A stretch of 64,000 nt of DNA from contig JAEANN010000002.1 in NCBI GenBank assembly GCA_016841965.1, positions 62,001 through 126,000 on the forward strand, given 5' to 3'. The translations under genes were made by a program, and so were the position numbers. Positions 52,787 to 62,023 of this stretch are shown piece after piece; position 1 is the first letter of the stretch, and each line of letters starts with the position of its first letter. The notes under the pieces are model-generated. The model worked only from the letters and a program-made list of their open reading frames with translations, was not told where the DNA came from and did not search any database. This DNA comes from Candidatus Roseilinea mizusawaensis (lineage in GTDB: Bacteria > Chloroflexota > Anaerolineae > J036 > Brachytrichaceae).

Positions 52787-54067
52787 ATGGTCGCAGAACC
52801 TACCCTTCAAGAAGCGCCGCAGAGCGTGCTGACCGAGTCCAACGCGCAGTTGGACATCACGCTTGAACAACTGAAGAAGCTGGTCAGCCCGCGCGCCTTC
52901 ACCGGCGAGACCATGCTGCTGAACATGGGGCCGCAACATCCCTCCACGCACGGCGTGTTACGCCTGCTGCTGGAGCTAGATGGCGAGACCATTGTCAGTT
53001 GCATCCCTGACATCGGATTTCTGCACACCGGCATCGAAAAGACGCACGAAGGCAAGACCTACACCAAGGGCATCCCGCTCACCGACCGCATCGACTATCT
53101 TGCCCCACTGTCAAACAACATGGCCTATGTTGGCTGCGTCGAGAAGCTGCTGGGGCTGGAAGTGCCGTTGCGCGCTCAGTACCTGCGCGTCATTCTGCTC
53201 GAACTGACGCGCATGAACAGCCATTTGGTGTGGCTGGCGACCCATGCGCTGGACATCGGCGCGATGAGCATGTTCCTGTACTGTATGCGGGAGCGTGAGA
53301 TGATCTTGGATGTGTACGAGCTGGTGGCCGGCGCGCGCATGATGACCAGCTACTTCCGCGTGGGCGGACTGTGGCGCGACGTTCCCGCCGGCTTCACCGA
53401 TCTCGTGCAGAAAATTCTCGACGTTTTCCCCAAGCGCCTGCTGGAGTACGAGAAGCTGCTGAAAGACAACCCGATGTGGAAAGAGCGCACGGTTGGCATC
53501 GGCGTCATCAGCAAAGAGGATGCCATTGCTTACGGTATGACCGGCCCTTCGCTGCGCGGCAGCGGCGTGAACTACGATGTGCGCAAAGCGTACCCCTACA
53601 GCAGCTACGATCAATTCGAGTTCAGCGTGCCGGTTGGCTCGAATGGCGACGTGTATGACCGCTACCGCTGCCGGATGGAAGAGTTTTCCCAAAGCCTGAA
53701 GATCATTGAGCAGGCGATGAAGCGTCTGCCGGCCGGCCCGGTGATGGTGGACAACCGCAAGATTGCGCCGCCGCCCAAGCACGAGATCGCCTACTCGATG
53801 GAGTCGCTCATCCACCATTTCAAGCTGTGGACAGAGGGTTTCTCGGTGCCAGAAGGTGAAGCCTACTTCGCGGTCGAGAGCGGCAAGGGTGAATTTGGCT
53901 GCTACATCTCGGCCAATGGCGGGCCGAAGCCGCGCCGCGTCCATTTCCGCGCCCCTTCGCTGTGTAACCTGCAGGCGTTGCCAACTATGAGCAAGGGCTG
54001 CCTGATCGCAGACATGGTGGCTATCGTCGGCTCAATCGACATTGTGCTGGGCGAAGTGGATCGCTGA
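52787..54067 (+). CDS. nuoD: NADH-quinone oxidoreductase subunit D
   Basis: 426 residues. 49-kDa-type subunit forming the quinone site: 'LNMGPQHPSTHGVLRLLLELDGE', 'HTGIEKTHEGKTY', 'RTNSHLVWL'-like 'TRMNSHLVWLATHALDIGA', and C-terminal 'LPTMSKGCLIADMVAIVGSIDIVLGEVDR'. The extra ~25 N-terminal residues ('EAPQSVLTESNAQLDITLEQ') are not typical. Confidence 0.97.
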   Translation: MVAEPTLQEAPQSVLTESNAQLDITLEQLKKLVSPRAFTGETMLLNMGPQHPSTHGVLRLLLELDGETIVSCIPDIGFLHTGIEKTHEGKTYTKGIPLTDRIDYLAPLSNNMAYVGCVEKLLGLEVPLRAQYLRVILLELTRMNSHLVWLATHALDIGAMSMFLYCMREREMILDVYELVAGARMMTSYFRVGGLWRDVPAGFTDLVQKILDVFPKRLLEYEKLLKDNPMWKERTVGIGVISKEDAIAYGMTGPSLRGSGVNYDVRKAYPYSSYDQFEFSVPVGSNGDVYDRYRCRMEEFSQSLKIIEQAMKRLPAGPVMVDNRKIAPPPKHEIAYSMESLIHHFKLWTEGFSVPEGEAYFAVESGKGEFGCYISANGGPKPRRVHFRAPSLCNLQALPTMSKGCLIADMVAIVGSIDIVLGEVDR

Positions 54068-54129
54068 CGCCTGCTACGCAATACACACCACCTGACCCTA
54101 TCTTGCGTTTCGCGCATTGAGCACCTGAC

Positions 54130-54609
54130 ATGTTGAAAGAGAAGCGTGCATCCGACATCCAGAAGACGCTGGCGAAGTATCCCAGCAAGCGCAGCGCCGT
54201 CATGCCGCTGCTGTACATGGCGCAGCAGGAGTACGGCTACTGCGATGACAACGCCATTCGCGACGTGGCAGAGATTCTGGGGCTGGACCCGACCGAAGTC
54301 AAATCGATTGTCGGCTTCTACACCATGTTCCATGAAGAGCCGACCGGCCAGTATGTGATCGAAGTCTGCGATGACCTGCCGTGCGCGTTGCGCGGGGCAG
54401 ATGACTTCGTGGCGCATTGTGAGCGCAGGCTGGGTATCAAGGCCGGCCAGACTACGCCAGACGGCAAATTCACCCTGCGTACCGTCATGTGCATTGCTGC
54501 TTGCGACCGCGCGCCGGTGGCCCAGGTAAACACCGAGTATCGCTATGCGCTGACGCCCGAAAGCTTCGACCAGATGATTGAAGAGTTGAAAGGACAAGAC
54601 ATCAAGTGA
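54130..54609 (+). CDS. nuoE: NADH-quinone oxidoreductase subunit E
   Basis: 159 residues, thioredoxin-like 24-kDa subunit. 2Fe-2S (N1a) ligands: 'EVCDDLPCALRGADD' and 'VMCIAACDRAP'. N-terminal helical part 'KYPSKRSAVMPLLYMAQQEYGY' is typical. Stop codon overlaps the nuoF start (TGATG). Confidence 0.96.
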   Translation: MLKEKRASDIQKTLAKYPSKRSAVMPLLYMAQQEYGYCDDNAIRDVAEILGLDPTEVKSIVGFYTMFHEEPTGQYVIEVCDDLPCALRGADDFVAHCERRLGIKAGQTTPDGKFTLRTVMCIAACDRAPVAQVNTEYRYALTPESFDQMIEELKGQDIK

Positions 54610-55886
54610 TGGACAAGCACATATTGCTGCGCGATCTGGATGTGCCGAATATCCGCGAGCTGGCAGTGTATCAGGCCAACGACGGCTATGCTGCTTGGCG
54701 CAAGGCGCTTACCGCGATGAAGCCGGAAGAGGTGGTCGCCGTTGTCAAAGATTCGGGGCTGCGCGGGCGCGGTGGGGCCGGCTTTCCCGCCGGCCTGAAG
54801 TGGAGCTTCATCCCAAAGGACATCTTCCCCAAGTACGTCGTCGTCAACGGCGACGAAAGCGAAGCCGGCACGTTCAAGGATCATCAGCTTCTCGACAACA
54901 ACCCGCACCAGGTGATCGAAGGCACAGCCCTATGCGCCTATGCGGTGCAGGCTAACACCGCCTACATCTATCTGCGCGGCGAATTTCTAGAGCCGTCGCG
55001 CACCTTGCAGCGAGCAATCGACGACGCGTATGCAGCCGGCTTGTTGGGCCAGAACATTCTGGGCACAGGGTACAACCTGGACATTCACATTCACCTGGGG
55101 GCCGGCGCCTACATCTGCGGCGAAGAGACTGCTTTGCTCTCGTCGCTGGAAGGCCAACTTGGCCAGCCGCGCCTGCGCCCGCCGTTTCCTGCCGTGCAGG
55201 GGTTGTACGCCAAGCCGACCGTCATCAATAACGTCGAGACGCTGGCGAATGTGCCCCCCATCGTGTTGAACGGCGCGCAGTGGTATCGCCAGTTCGGCAC
55301 CGAGAAAAGCCCCGGCACGAAAATATTCTGTGTCAGCGGCCGGGTGAACAGGCCCGGCAATTATGAGCTGCCGCTGGGTCAGTACACCATCCGTGAACTG
55401 ATCGACATGGCCGGCGGGACGATCGACAATCGGCCCGTGAAGGGCATCCTGCCGGCGGGGTCGTCGGCGCCTATTCTGCCGGCCAGCGCACTCGACACAA
55501 AGCTCGACTACGAAAGCATGCAGGCAGCCGGCTCCCTGCTCGGCTCCGCGTCCTTCGTCATTCTCGACGACACCGTGGACATTGTGTGGGCGGCGCGCAA
55601 GATGGTGCGCTTCTTCAAGCATGAATCGTGCGGCAAATGCACGCCATGCCGCGAAGGCACGCACTGGGCCATGAAGCTGTACGACAAGATCGTGAGCGGG
55701 CAAGGTTCGCTTCAGGATGTGGAGATGCTAGGCGAGGTGGCCAATAGCATGGCCGGCAAATGCTTTTGCCTGTTGGGCGAATTTGCCACCAGCCCGATCC
55801 TGAGCACGCTCAAGCACTTCCGGCCCGAATACGAGGCATGGGTGTCCGGCGCAAAGACGCCCGCCGGCGCATCATTCCATACATAG
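54609..55886 (+). CDS. nuoF: NADH-quinone oxidoreductase subunit F
   Basis: 425 residues from the ATG overlapping the nuoE stop. NADH- and FMN-binding 51-kDa subunit: 'GLRGRGGAGFPAGLKW' (NADH), 'NGDESEAGTFKDHQL' (FMN), 'GAYICGEETALLSSLEG', and N3 cluster 'ESCGKCTPCREGTHW'. Entry point for electrons. The next gene on the operon is not nuoG but two exported OB-fold proteins after a 170-nt gap in which no gene could be supported. Confidence 0.97.
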   Translation: MDKHILLRDLDVPNIRELAVYQANDGYAAWRKALTAMKPEEVVAVVKDSGLRGRGGAGFPAGLKWSFIPKDIFPKYVVVNGDESEAGTFKDHQLLDNNPHQVIEGTALCAYAVQANTAYIYLRGEFLEPSRTLQRAIDDAYAAGLLGQNILGTGYNLDIHIHLGAGAYICGEETALLSSLEGQLGQPRLRPPFPAVQGLYAKPTVINNVETLANVPPIVLNGAQWYRQFGTEKSPGTKIFCVSGRVNRPGNYELPLGQYTIRELIDMAGGTIDNRPVKGILPAGSSAPILPASALDTKLDYESMQAAGSLLGSASFVILDDTVDIVWAARKMVRFFKHESCGKCTPCREGTHWAMKLYDKIVSGQGSLQDVEMLGEVANSMAGKCFCLLGEFATSPILSTLKHFRPEYEAWVSGAKTPAGASFHT

Positions 55887-56056
55887 CATGGCGCAGTTTG
55901 CCTGCGTCTTCAAAAGCGGCAATGCCGGCCCGCCATGACTGAAAAGTACGCAAGGAGGTGGATCGTATCTGGTAATAGCGGCAGATGGTAGCTGCGTCAT
56001 ACGACTAATGAGGTGTGCGAATGTGGATAATTCCCCACGTCTGAAACAGGAGCGAT

Positions 56057-56776
56057 ATGAATTTGCGCACCCTCATTTTGTCTTTTGTGGTTGCTGCATT
56101 GGGAATGCCGTTATCGCTGCCCAGCGCAAAAGCTGCCGGCGCTCAGCCGCCCCCAATCGTGCCGTTGGCAGAGATTTCCCCGGCCGATGAAGGCAAGACG
56201 CTCACCGTCGAAGGCACAGTGGTTGGCACAGAGAATTTCGCATCTGGCTTCAAGTTGCACATTAACGATGCCTCGGCGCAGGTGGTTGTGCTGATCTGGG
56301 AAAGCGACTGGGATCATATCTACGACTCGTATCACATCAACGTCGGCGCAGTCGTCCGTGTGACCGGCAAAGTTGATGTCTATCGCGGACAGATCGAGAT
56401 CGTGCCCAAATGGGGCAGCGACCTGAAGGTGCTGAAGTGGGCCAAACGCAACTGGCGCAAGTATGCGCTGGGCGGCATGAATGGCAACGATCACAATGCT
56501 GTGGTGTGGGTCGAAGGCTGGATTGCCGATATCACGCCGGCCAGCGACGGCGCATACCTGTTGATCTATGACCAGACCGGCGCGCAGAAAGTGCACCTCT
56601 ACGATGTGGTGGCCCGACGCATCCCACGGCGCGAACAATTGTGGATCGGTCAGCGGGTGAGCATTGTCGGACGCGTGCGCGCCAGGCGGCGCGTGGGCAT
56701 TGAAATCGTGCCGGCGCTGCCCCATGACGTGTATGTTGCAGCCGGCGACGCAGGCGCAGGAGGCGATTCAAAATGA
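56057..56776 (+). CDS. Exported double OB-fold protein, unknown function (first of pair)
   Basis: 239 residues; ATG with CAGGAG upstream. Signal peptide ~1-27 ('LILSFVVAALGMPLSLPSAKAAGA'). Two OB-fold-like units: one with 'ADEGKTLTVEGTVVGTENFASGFKLHINDASAQVVVLIW' and 'INVGAVVRVTGKVDVYRGQIEIVPK', one with 'AVVWVEGWIADITPASDGAYLLIYDQTGAQKVHLYDV' and 'IGQRVSIVGRVRARRRVGIEIVPAL'. This matches the tRNA_anti-like/YhcR OB type seen in exported nucleic-acid or ion-binding proteins. It sits between nuoF and nuoG, overlapping its paralogue by ATGA. Confidence 0.75.
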   Translation: MNLRTLILSFVVAALGMPLSLPSAKAAGAQPPPIVPLAEISPADEGKTLTVEGTVVGTENFASGFKLHINDASAQVVVLIWESDWDHIYDSYHINVGAVVRVTGKVDVYRGQIEIVPKWGSDLKVLKWAKRNWRKYALGGMNGNDHNAVVWVEGWIADITPASDGAYLLIYDQTGAQKVHLYDVVARRIPRREQLWIGQRVSIVGRVRARRRVGIEIVPALPHDVYVAAGDAGAGGDSK

Positions 56777-57453
56777 AGACGCGCTTCTGGGCCACCGGCT
56801 TGAGTGTGCTGGTCGCGCTGATGAGCGCGGGTATTGTGTGGGCCGCCGGTCGTCCCGTGACGCCGATCGGAAAGGTGAGCGCAAAAGACGTAGGCGCAGT
56901 GATTGCAGTAAGCGGTGTGATCAGCGACGCGAGCAACTTTTCCGCCGGCTTCAAGTTTGTGATTTCGGATGCGACCGGCGTGATGCCGGTGACTGTGTTC
57001 ACCCGACTGTACGACGAAATCAACGCCCCGGCCCGGCTGAATGTCGGCGCGCTGGTTACAATGACCGGCAAGCTGAATCAGTACAAAGGCGTGCTCGAAC
57101 TGGTGCCGGCCAGGTTATCGGATGTGCAGATCGGCGCCCTGATTGCGCCATCGCCGGCGCTGACGCAAACGACAGGCCGAATCACGGCCCGGCAGGGCGA
57201 GCGGGTTGTCATATCTGGCACGCTTGACAAAGTCGAACCGTTCAAGTCGGGCGTGAAGTTGATCGTGGATGATGGCAGCGGCCCGCGCCGGGTGACGCTG
57301 TTCGACACGGTACACGAGCGCGTTCCTGCCGGCGATAGGCTGACGCCCGGTGCGCGAGTGCGCGTGATCGGCAAAGTAAATGTGTATCGCAAGGTGGCCG
57401 AGATTGTTGTCGCCTTGCCATACGACGTGATAGTGTTGGAGAGCAAAAAGTAG
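56773..57453 (+). CDS. Exported double OB-fold protein, unknown function (second of pair)
   Basis: 226 residues; start overlaps the previous stop (ATGA), and nuoG begins 5 nt after its own stop, so all are on one transcript. Signal peptide ~1-25 ('LSVLVALMSAGIVWAAG'). Two OB-like units with the same 'G-V-I-S-D-A-S-N-F-S-A-G-F-K' and 'LNVGALVTMTGKLNQYKGVLELVP' patterns as its neighbour, then 'GARVRVIGKVNVYRKVAEIVVALPYDV'. A clear paralogue by tandem duplication. Being exported, it cannot bind the cytoplasmic complex I arm; it could contact the periplasmic face of the membrane arm. Confidence 0.75.
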   Translation: MKTRFWATGLSVLVALMSAGIVWAAGRPVTPIGKVSAKDVGAVIAVSGVISDASNFSAGFKFVISDATGVMPVTVFTRLYDEINAPARLNVGALVTMTGKLNQYKGVLELVPARLSDVQIGALIAPSPALTQTTGRITARQGERVVISGTLDKVEPFKSGVKLIVDDGSGPRRVTLFDTVHERVPAGDRLTPGARVRVIGKVNVYRKVAEIVVALPYDVIVLESKK

Positions 57454-57458
57454 GTTCC

Positions 57459-59750
57459 ATGGCTGACCTGGTGAATCTCACAATCGATGGACGATTGGTC
57501 GCCGTGCCGAAAGGCACGGTGATCGTTGATGCGGCCAAGAAGCTGGGCATTGATATTCCGGTGTTTTGTTACCACCCCAAGCTCAAGCCGGTTGGCATGT
57601 GCCGGATGTGCCTGGTCGAGGTCGGCACGCCCAAGGTTGACCCGGCCACAAAGCAGGTGGTGAAGGATGAGGCCGGCAACGTCGTCATTGCCTGGATGCC
57701 CAAGCTGCAAACCGCCTGCACCACAACGGTGAGCGAGGGCATGTCGGTGCGCACCAACACCCGGCAGGTGGCCGACGCGCGCGAAGACATTCTGGAATTC
57801 CTGCTCACCAGCCATCCACTCGATTGCCCCATTTGCGACAAGGGCGGCGAGTGCCCGCTGCAAAATCTCACCATGGGCTATGGGCCGGGCGTGAGTCGGT
57901 TCGATTACGACGCCAAGCAGCACAACGACAAGCACGTGCCGCTGGGCGACCTGATCTTCCTCGACCGCGAGCGATGTATTCAGTGCGGGCGCTGTGTGCG
58001 CTTTCAGGACGATGTGGCCGATGACCATGTGCTGCAATTCCACGAGCGCGGCCGGCACATGGAGATCATCACGTTCAGCGATCCCCCCTTCGACTCCTAT
58101 TTCAGCGGCAACACCACCGACATTTGCCCGGTCGGCGCGCTGACCACGGCCGACTTCCGCTTCAAGGCCCGGCCCTGGGAACTGGCCAGCGCCCAGAGCG
58201 TGTGCGCGCACTGCCCGGTCGGCTGCAATATCACGCTCAACACGCGCCTGGAGACACGCACGGGTGGCTACGAGATCAAGCGCGTCATGCCGCGCCAGAA
58301 CGAGCAGGTCAACGAGATCTGGATGTGCGACAAGGGGCGCTTTGTTCATCATTTCACCCGCGCCGAAGATCGTTTGAAGACGCCCCTGATGCGCGACGCC
58401 AACGGGCAACTGGTTGAGGCCACCTGGGAGGACGCGCTGAGCCGCGTAGCGCGCGAGTTAAGCGCCGCTGCGTCGGTGGCCGGCGTAATCGGCGACCGCC
58501 TGCCCAACGAAGACGCTTTCCTGTTTGCGCGGGTGTTCCGCGATCTGTTGGGTGCAGCGGTGCAGCAGCAAGCCGGCCTGTTCGTCTCGCCGCGCGTGCC
58601 GGCTGCCTATGCCGACATCGCGCGTGACTACGGCATTGGCGCAACTGCCGACTTCAAGGCGCTAGGCAAAGGCGATGTCATTCTCCTCGTCAATGGCGAT
58701 GTGGAAGAAAGCGCGCCGGTGTGGTTCCTGCGCCTGCGCCAGGCTGTGGTTGAACGTGGCGCCACGCTGATTGTGGCCCACTCGCGCAGCACCAAGATGC
58801 ATCGCTACGCATCGCAAATCTTGCGTTACGACGCCGGGCAGGCCGCCCAGTGGGCAGAGCACGTAATACGCAATACGCAACACGCAACCCCGCCGCTCGA
58901 TCTGGAGCAAATCAAGGGCGCACGCAACCTGCTGATCGTGTTCGGCGATGAAAAGCTGAACGAAGCCGGCGCACGTGCGCTGGCGCGCAGCCTGGCTAAT
59001 TTGCTGATCCTGGCCGGCCACGCCGGCAAAGCGAGCAGCGGCCTGTTGCCGCTTTACCCGCACGCCAACACGCAGGGCGTATGCGACATGGTAGGCCGCG
59101 CCGGCCCGTTGCCCGAACGTGTGGATGTGGCCTGGCTGGTGGGCGTAGGTGACGCCGAAGATGTGCCGCAAGCTGCCTTCGTCATCGCCCAAGACTTGTT
59201 CCTCACCGACCTGGCTGCCCGCGCCGATGTAGTGTTGCCGGCGCTCAGCTTTGCCGAACGCGACGGCACATTCACCAGCGGCGATCGGCGCGTGCAACGC
59301 TTCTATCGCGCTTTGCCGCCGCTGGCCCAGGCCAAGCCCGACTGGTGGATCATTCAAGAAATTGCCAGACGCCTGGGCGCAAAGTGGCGCTACAGCGGCG
59401 CGGAGGCCATTTTTGGCGATCTGACTGCGGCTGTGGCCGGCTATGCCGGCCTGACGTATCCAGTGCTCAGCGAGACGGTCGAGCAGTGGCCGCCGATGGG
59501 CCGGGCCGATTTGTACTATGGCGGCACGGTGTATGACAACACCGGCGGGCTGGGCATGCGCTATCCGGCCGGCGTCGAGCAAACCGGCTTCACGCCGCAC
59601 GTCGAATGGTTGCCTGCCCCAGAGCCAACCGTTGACGCCCTGCGCCGGCCTGTCCCTGCGTTGTATCGTGATGGCGAGTTGATTCGTCGCAGCCATGTGC
59701 TGGCCGGTCACCTGATCGCCCCAGGCGAAATTCCTGTCCTGGCGAAATAG
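57459..59750 (+). CDS. nuoG: NADH-quinone oxidoreductase subunit G
   Basis: 763 residues. N-terminal 2Fe-2S domain ('CYHPKLKPVGMCRMCLVEV'), then 4Fe-4S motifs 'CPICDKGGECPLQN' and 'RERCIQCGRCVRFQ', and 'CAHCPVGCNI' of the extra N7-like cluster. The rest is a molybdopterin-oxidoreductase-like domain without cofactor, with 'HSRSTKMHRYA' and 'LPALSFAERDGTFTSGDRRVQRF'. A heptad array (58861-58888) encodes the insert 'HVIRNTQHATP' in that domain. Confidence 0.96.
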   Translation: MADLVNLTIDGRLVAVPKGTVIVDAAKKLGIDIPVFCYHPKLKPVGMCRMCLVEVGTPKVDPATKQVVKDEAGNVVIAWMPKLQTACTTTVSEGMSVRTNTRQVADAREDILEFLLTSHPLDCPICDKGGECPLQNLTMGYGPGVSRFDYDAKQHNDKHVPLGDLIFLDRERCIQCGRCVRFQDDVADDHVLQFHERGRHMEIITFSDPPFDSYFSGNTTDICPVGALTTADFRFKARPWELASAQSVCAHCPVGCNITLNTRLETRTGGYEIKRVMPRQNEQVNEIWMCDKGRFVHHFTRAEDRLKTPLMRDANGQLVEATWEDALSRVARELSAAASVAGVIGDRLPNEDAFLFARVFRDLLGAAVQQQAGLFVSPRVPAAYADIARDYGIGATADFKALGKGDVILLVNGDVEESAPVWFLRLRQAVVERGATLIVAHSRSTKMHRYASQILRYDAGQAAQWAEHVIRNTQHATPPLDLEQIKGARNLLIVFGDEKLNEAGARALARSLANLLILAGHAGKASSGLLPLYPHANTQGVCDMVGRAGPLPERVDVAWLVGVGDAEDVPQAAFVIAQDLFLTDLAARADVVLPALSFAERDGTFTSGDRRVQRFYRALPPLAQAKPDWWIIQEIARRLGAKWRYSGAEAIFGDLTAAVAGYAGLTYPVLSETVEQWPPMGRADLYYGGTVYDNTGGLGMRYPAGVEQTGFTPHVEWLPAPEPTVDALRRPVPALYRDGELIRRSHVLAGHLIAPGEIPVLAK
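58861..58888. repeat. Heptad array inside nuoG
   Basis: ACGTAAT, ACGCAAT, ACGCAAC, ACGCAAC, exact 7-bp period, in frame. Confidence 0.9.
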
Positions 59751-59764
59751 CCGTCTTGTCCAGT

Positions 59765-59799
59765 ACGTAACACGCACCACGTAACACGTAACACGCACC
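59765..59799. repeat. Heptad array abutting the nuoH start
   Basis: ACGTAAC, ACGCACC, ACGTAAC, ACGTAAC, ACGCACC, then directly the ATG; it leaves no Shine-Dalgarno. Confidence 0.9.
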
Positions 59800-60801
59800 A
59801 TGAATCCGATCCTCGAAGCATTGATAAAGTCTGTGGCGGTTCTGGCTGTAGCCCTGGCCGGATTTGCCTACATGACCTGGGTCGAGCGCAAGTTCATCAG
59901 CCGGCTGCAAGCGCGCATCGGGCCAAACCGCGCCGGCCCGTTCGGGCTGCTACAGCCGGTGGCAGACGGCATCAAGCTTATTTTCAAAGAGAGCATCACC
60001 CCGGCCAATGTGGATGTGCTGGTGTATTTCCTGGCCCCGATTGTGGCAGTGGTGCCGGCGTTGGTGCTGTTTGCCGTGATCCCCTTTGGCAGCGATCCGG
60101 CCTTCCAGTTGGCGTCGAACATCAACGTGGGCGCCTTGTATGTAATGGCTGTGCTGGGTGTGGGCATCTACGGCATGATTCTGGCCGGCTGGTCATCCAA
60201 CAACAAGTACGCCCTGTTGGGCGGATTGCGCGCCTCGGCGCAGGTGATTTCCTATGAGCTGGGGCTGGGGCTGGCCGTGCTGTCTGTCATCATGATGGCG
60301 TCGAGCGCCAGCCTGAACGATATCGTGGCATACCAGCAGCCTGGCAACATTCTGGGCTGGCTGATCTTCCGTCAGCCGATTGCAGCGGTCATCTTTGCGA
60401 TCACGGCCTTGGCTGAATTGGCCCGTGCGCCGTTCGATCTGGTGGAGGCCGAGCAAGAGCTGACCGCCGGCTTCATGACCGAATATGGCGGCATGAAGTT
60501 CGCGCTGTTTTACATGTCCGAGTATGTCAAGATGATCGGCATGAGCGCGCTGTTCGTCACGTTCTTCCTGGGCGGCTGGTCCGGGCCGTTTGTGAACGAG
60601 GCGCCGGCGCTCTCGCTGGTTTATTTTGCGATCAAGGTGCTGGCCTGTCTGCTGGTCATGGTGTGGGTGCGCGCCACGCTGCCGCGCTTCCGCTATGACA
60701 AGCTGATGGGCTTCGGCTGGAAGGTGCTGTTGCCGCTGGGACTGTTGAACGTGGTAGTCACGGCGCTGCTGATTGTGGCCGGCGTTCCCGGCTATAAGTG
60801 A
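59800..60801 (+). CDS. nuoH: NADH-quinone oxidoreductase subunit H
   Basis: 333 residues, eight membrane helices. Joins the membrane and peripheral arms; quinone-tunnel marks 'ERKFISRLQARIGPNRAGPFGLLQPVADGIKLIFKE', 'GWSSNNKYALLGGLRASAQVISYELGLGL', 'LAELARAPFDLVEAEQELTAGFMTEYGGMKFALFYMSEY' are conserved. Start follows a heptad array. Confidence 0.97.
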   Translation: MNPILEALIKSVAVLAVALAGFAYMTWVERKFISRLQARIGPNRAGPFGLLQPVADGIKLIFKESITPANVDVLVYFLAPIVAVVPALVLFAVIPFGSDPAFQLASNINVGALYVMAVLGVGIYGMILAGWSSNNKYALLGGLRASAQVISYELGLGLAVLSVIMMASSASLNDIVAYQQPGNILGWLIFRQPIAAVIFAITALAELARAPFDLVEAEQELTAGFMTEYGGMKFALFYMSEYVKMIGMSALFVTFFLGGWSGPFVNEAPALSLVYFAIKVLACLLVMVWVRATLPRFRYDKLMGFGWKVLLPLGLLNVVVTALLIVAGVPGYK

Positions 60802-60840
60802 ATGGATTGAGCCATTGATTCATGGAACCATTGAGTCAGT

Positions 60841-60867
60841 GGGTGATTGGGTGATTGGGTGATTGGG
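60841..60867. repeat. Octad array before nuoI
   Basis: GGGTGATT three times plus GGGT, directly before the nuoI start; degenerate units (ATTGAG, ATTCATGG) extend it back to the nuoH stop. Confidence 0.85.
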
Positions 60868-60868
60868 T

Positions 60869-61399
60869 ATGTCGATGATGGACAAATTTGTTGCGGTGGT
60901 GACGAAGATCCCGGTCGGCTTTGCTACGGTGCTGAAGACGTTTTTTCGCAAGCCGGTCACCATTCAGTATCCTGAGCAGACCAAGCCGATGTCGGCGCGC
61001 TTTCGCGGGCGTCATCATCTCAAGCGGTACGATGACGGTCTGGAGAAGTGCATTGGTTGCGCGTTGTGTGCAGCAGCCTGCCCGGCCGACGCCATCTACG
61101 TCGAAGCCGCCGAGAACACCAACGAACAGCGTTACTCGCCGGGCGAGCGCTACGCCAAGACCTATGAGATCAACATGCTGCGCTGCATCTTTTGCGGCTA
61201 CTGCGAAGATGCCTGCCCGACCAACGCCATTGTGCTCGAGCCGATGGAATTTCCAACCGGCTACACACGCGATAGCATGATCTACGTGAAGGACATGCTG
61301 TTGGAAGCGCCGCCGCCTGGCGCGCCGGCCACGCCGCAGCAAACCCCGCCCGGCAAATACGACCGCGCGATTCTGCCGTTCCCGCCCATCACAGATTGA
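60869..61399 (+). CDS. nuoI: NADH-quinone oxidoreductase subunit I
   Basis: 176 residues from the ATG at 60869 (ATGs at 60875 and 60878 are alternatives). Carries two 4Fe-4S clusters N6a/N6b: '[16 protein letters not shown]' and '[16 protein letters not shown]', with '[18 protein letters not shown]' before them. C-terminal Pro-rich tail. Connects nuoG electrons to nuoB. Confidence 0.96.
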   Translation: MSMMDKFVAVVTKIPVGFATVLKTFFRKPVTIQYPEQTKPMSARFRGRHHLKRYDDGLEKCIGCALCAAACPADAIYVEAAENTNEQRYSPGERYAKTYEINMLRCIFCGYCEDACPTNAIVLEPMEFPTGYTRDSMIYVKDMLLEAPPPGAPATPQQTPPGKYDRAILPFPPITD

Positions 61400-61442
61400 G
61401 CCATTGCATGATCACGCGCTTGACGCATCGAGTCATCGGTCG

Positions 61443-61477
61443 AATCCAAAATCTGAAATCGCAAATCCAAAATCCAC
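61443..61477. repeat. Heptad array abutting the nuoJ start
   Basis: AATCCAA, AATCTGA, AATCGCA, AATCCAA, AATCCAC, then directly the ATG. Confidence 0.9.
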
Positions 61478-61981
61478 ATGTCACCTGACCTCTTGCTTTT
61501 CCTCATCATTGCGCTGGTCGCCGTCGCAGCGGCGCTGGGCATGTTGTTCAGCCGTAGCGCCCTCTACGCGGCCCTGTTTCTCATCATGAATTTTGGGGCC
61601 GTGGCCGTGCTGTACCTGCTGCTGAACGCCCCATTTCTGGCGGTGGTGCAGGTGAGTGTGTACGCCGGCGCAATCATGGTGCTGTTTCTTTTCGTCATCA
61701 TGCTGCTGGGCGCCGAGCGGCTGGGCCGCGATCCAGAGCCGGCCACGATGCGCTGGCAGCGCCCGCTGGCGATTGTGCTGGCGGTGGTGCTGATTGTTCA
61801 GGCGGTCTATGTGTTTGCCGCGCGCGCCGGCGCGGCGCCGGCGGTTGCCGAAGCTGTTGACGCCGGCCCGCTGAATATCGGCAAAACGCTGATTAACAGT
61901 TACCTGCTGCCATTCGAGGTGATCGCTATTGTGCTGCTGGCGGCCATGATCGGCGCCGTTGTGCTGACGCGAGACAAGTAA
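61478..61981 (+). CDS. nuoJ: NADH-quinone oxidoreductase subunit J
   Basis: 167 residues, five membrane helices. Conserved 'YAALFLIMNFGAVAVLYLLLNAPFLAVVQVSVYAGAIMVLFLFVIML' (pi-bulge helix). ATG placed directly after the heptad array, without ribosome site. Antiporter-side membrane subunit. Confidence 0.95.
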   Translation: MSPDLLLFLIIALVAVAAALGMLFSRSALYAALFLIMNFGAVAVLYLLLNAPFLAVVQVSVYAGAIMVLFLFVIMLLGAERLGRDPEPATMRWQRPLAIVLAVVLIVQAVYVFAARAGAAPAVAEAVDAGPLNIGKTLINSYLLPFEVIAIVLLAAMIGAVVLTRDK

Positions 61982-62023
61982 AGCCGGCCCGTTGCCGGCC
62001 CTGCAACTCTGGAGACTGTAATC

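Noticed and set aside
55887-56056. Small ORF with AAGGAGG in the nuoF-OB gap
   Set aside because: The AAGGAGG at about 55951 is not followed by a usable start; the only nearby ORF is 17 codons and contains that site.
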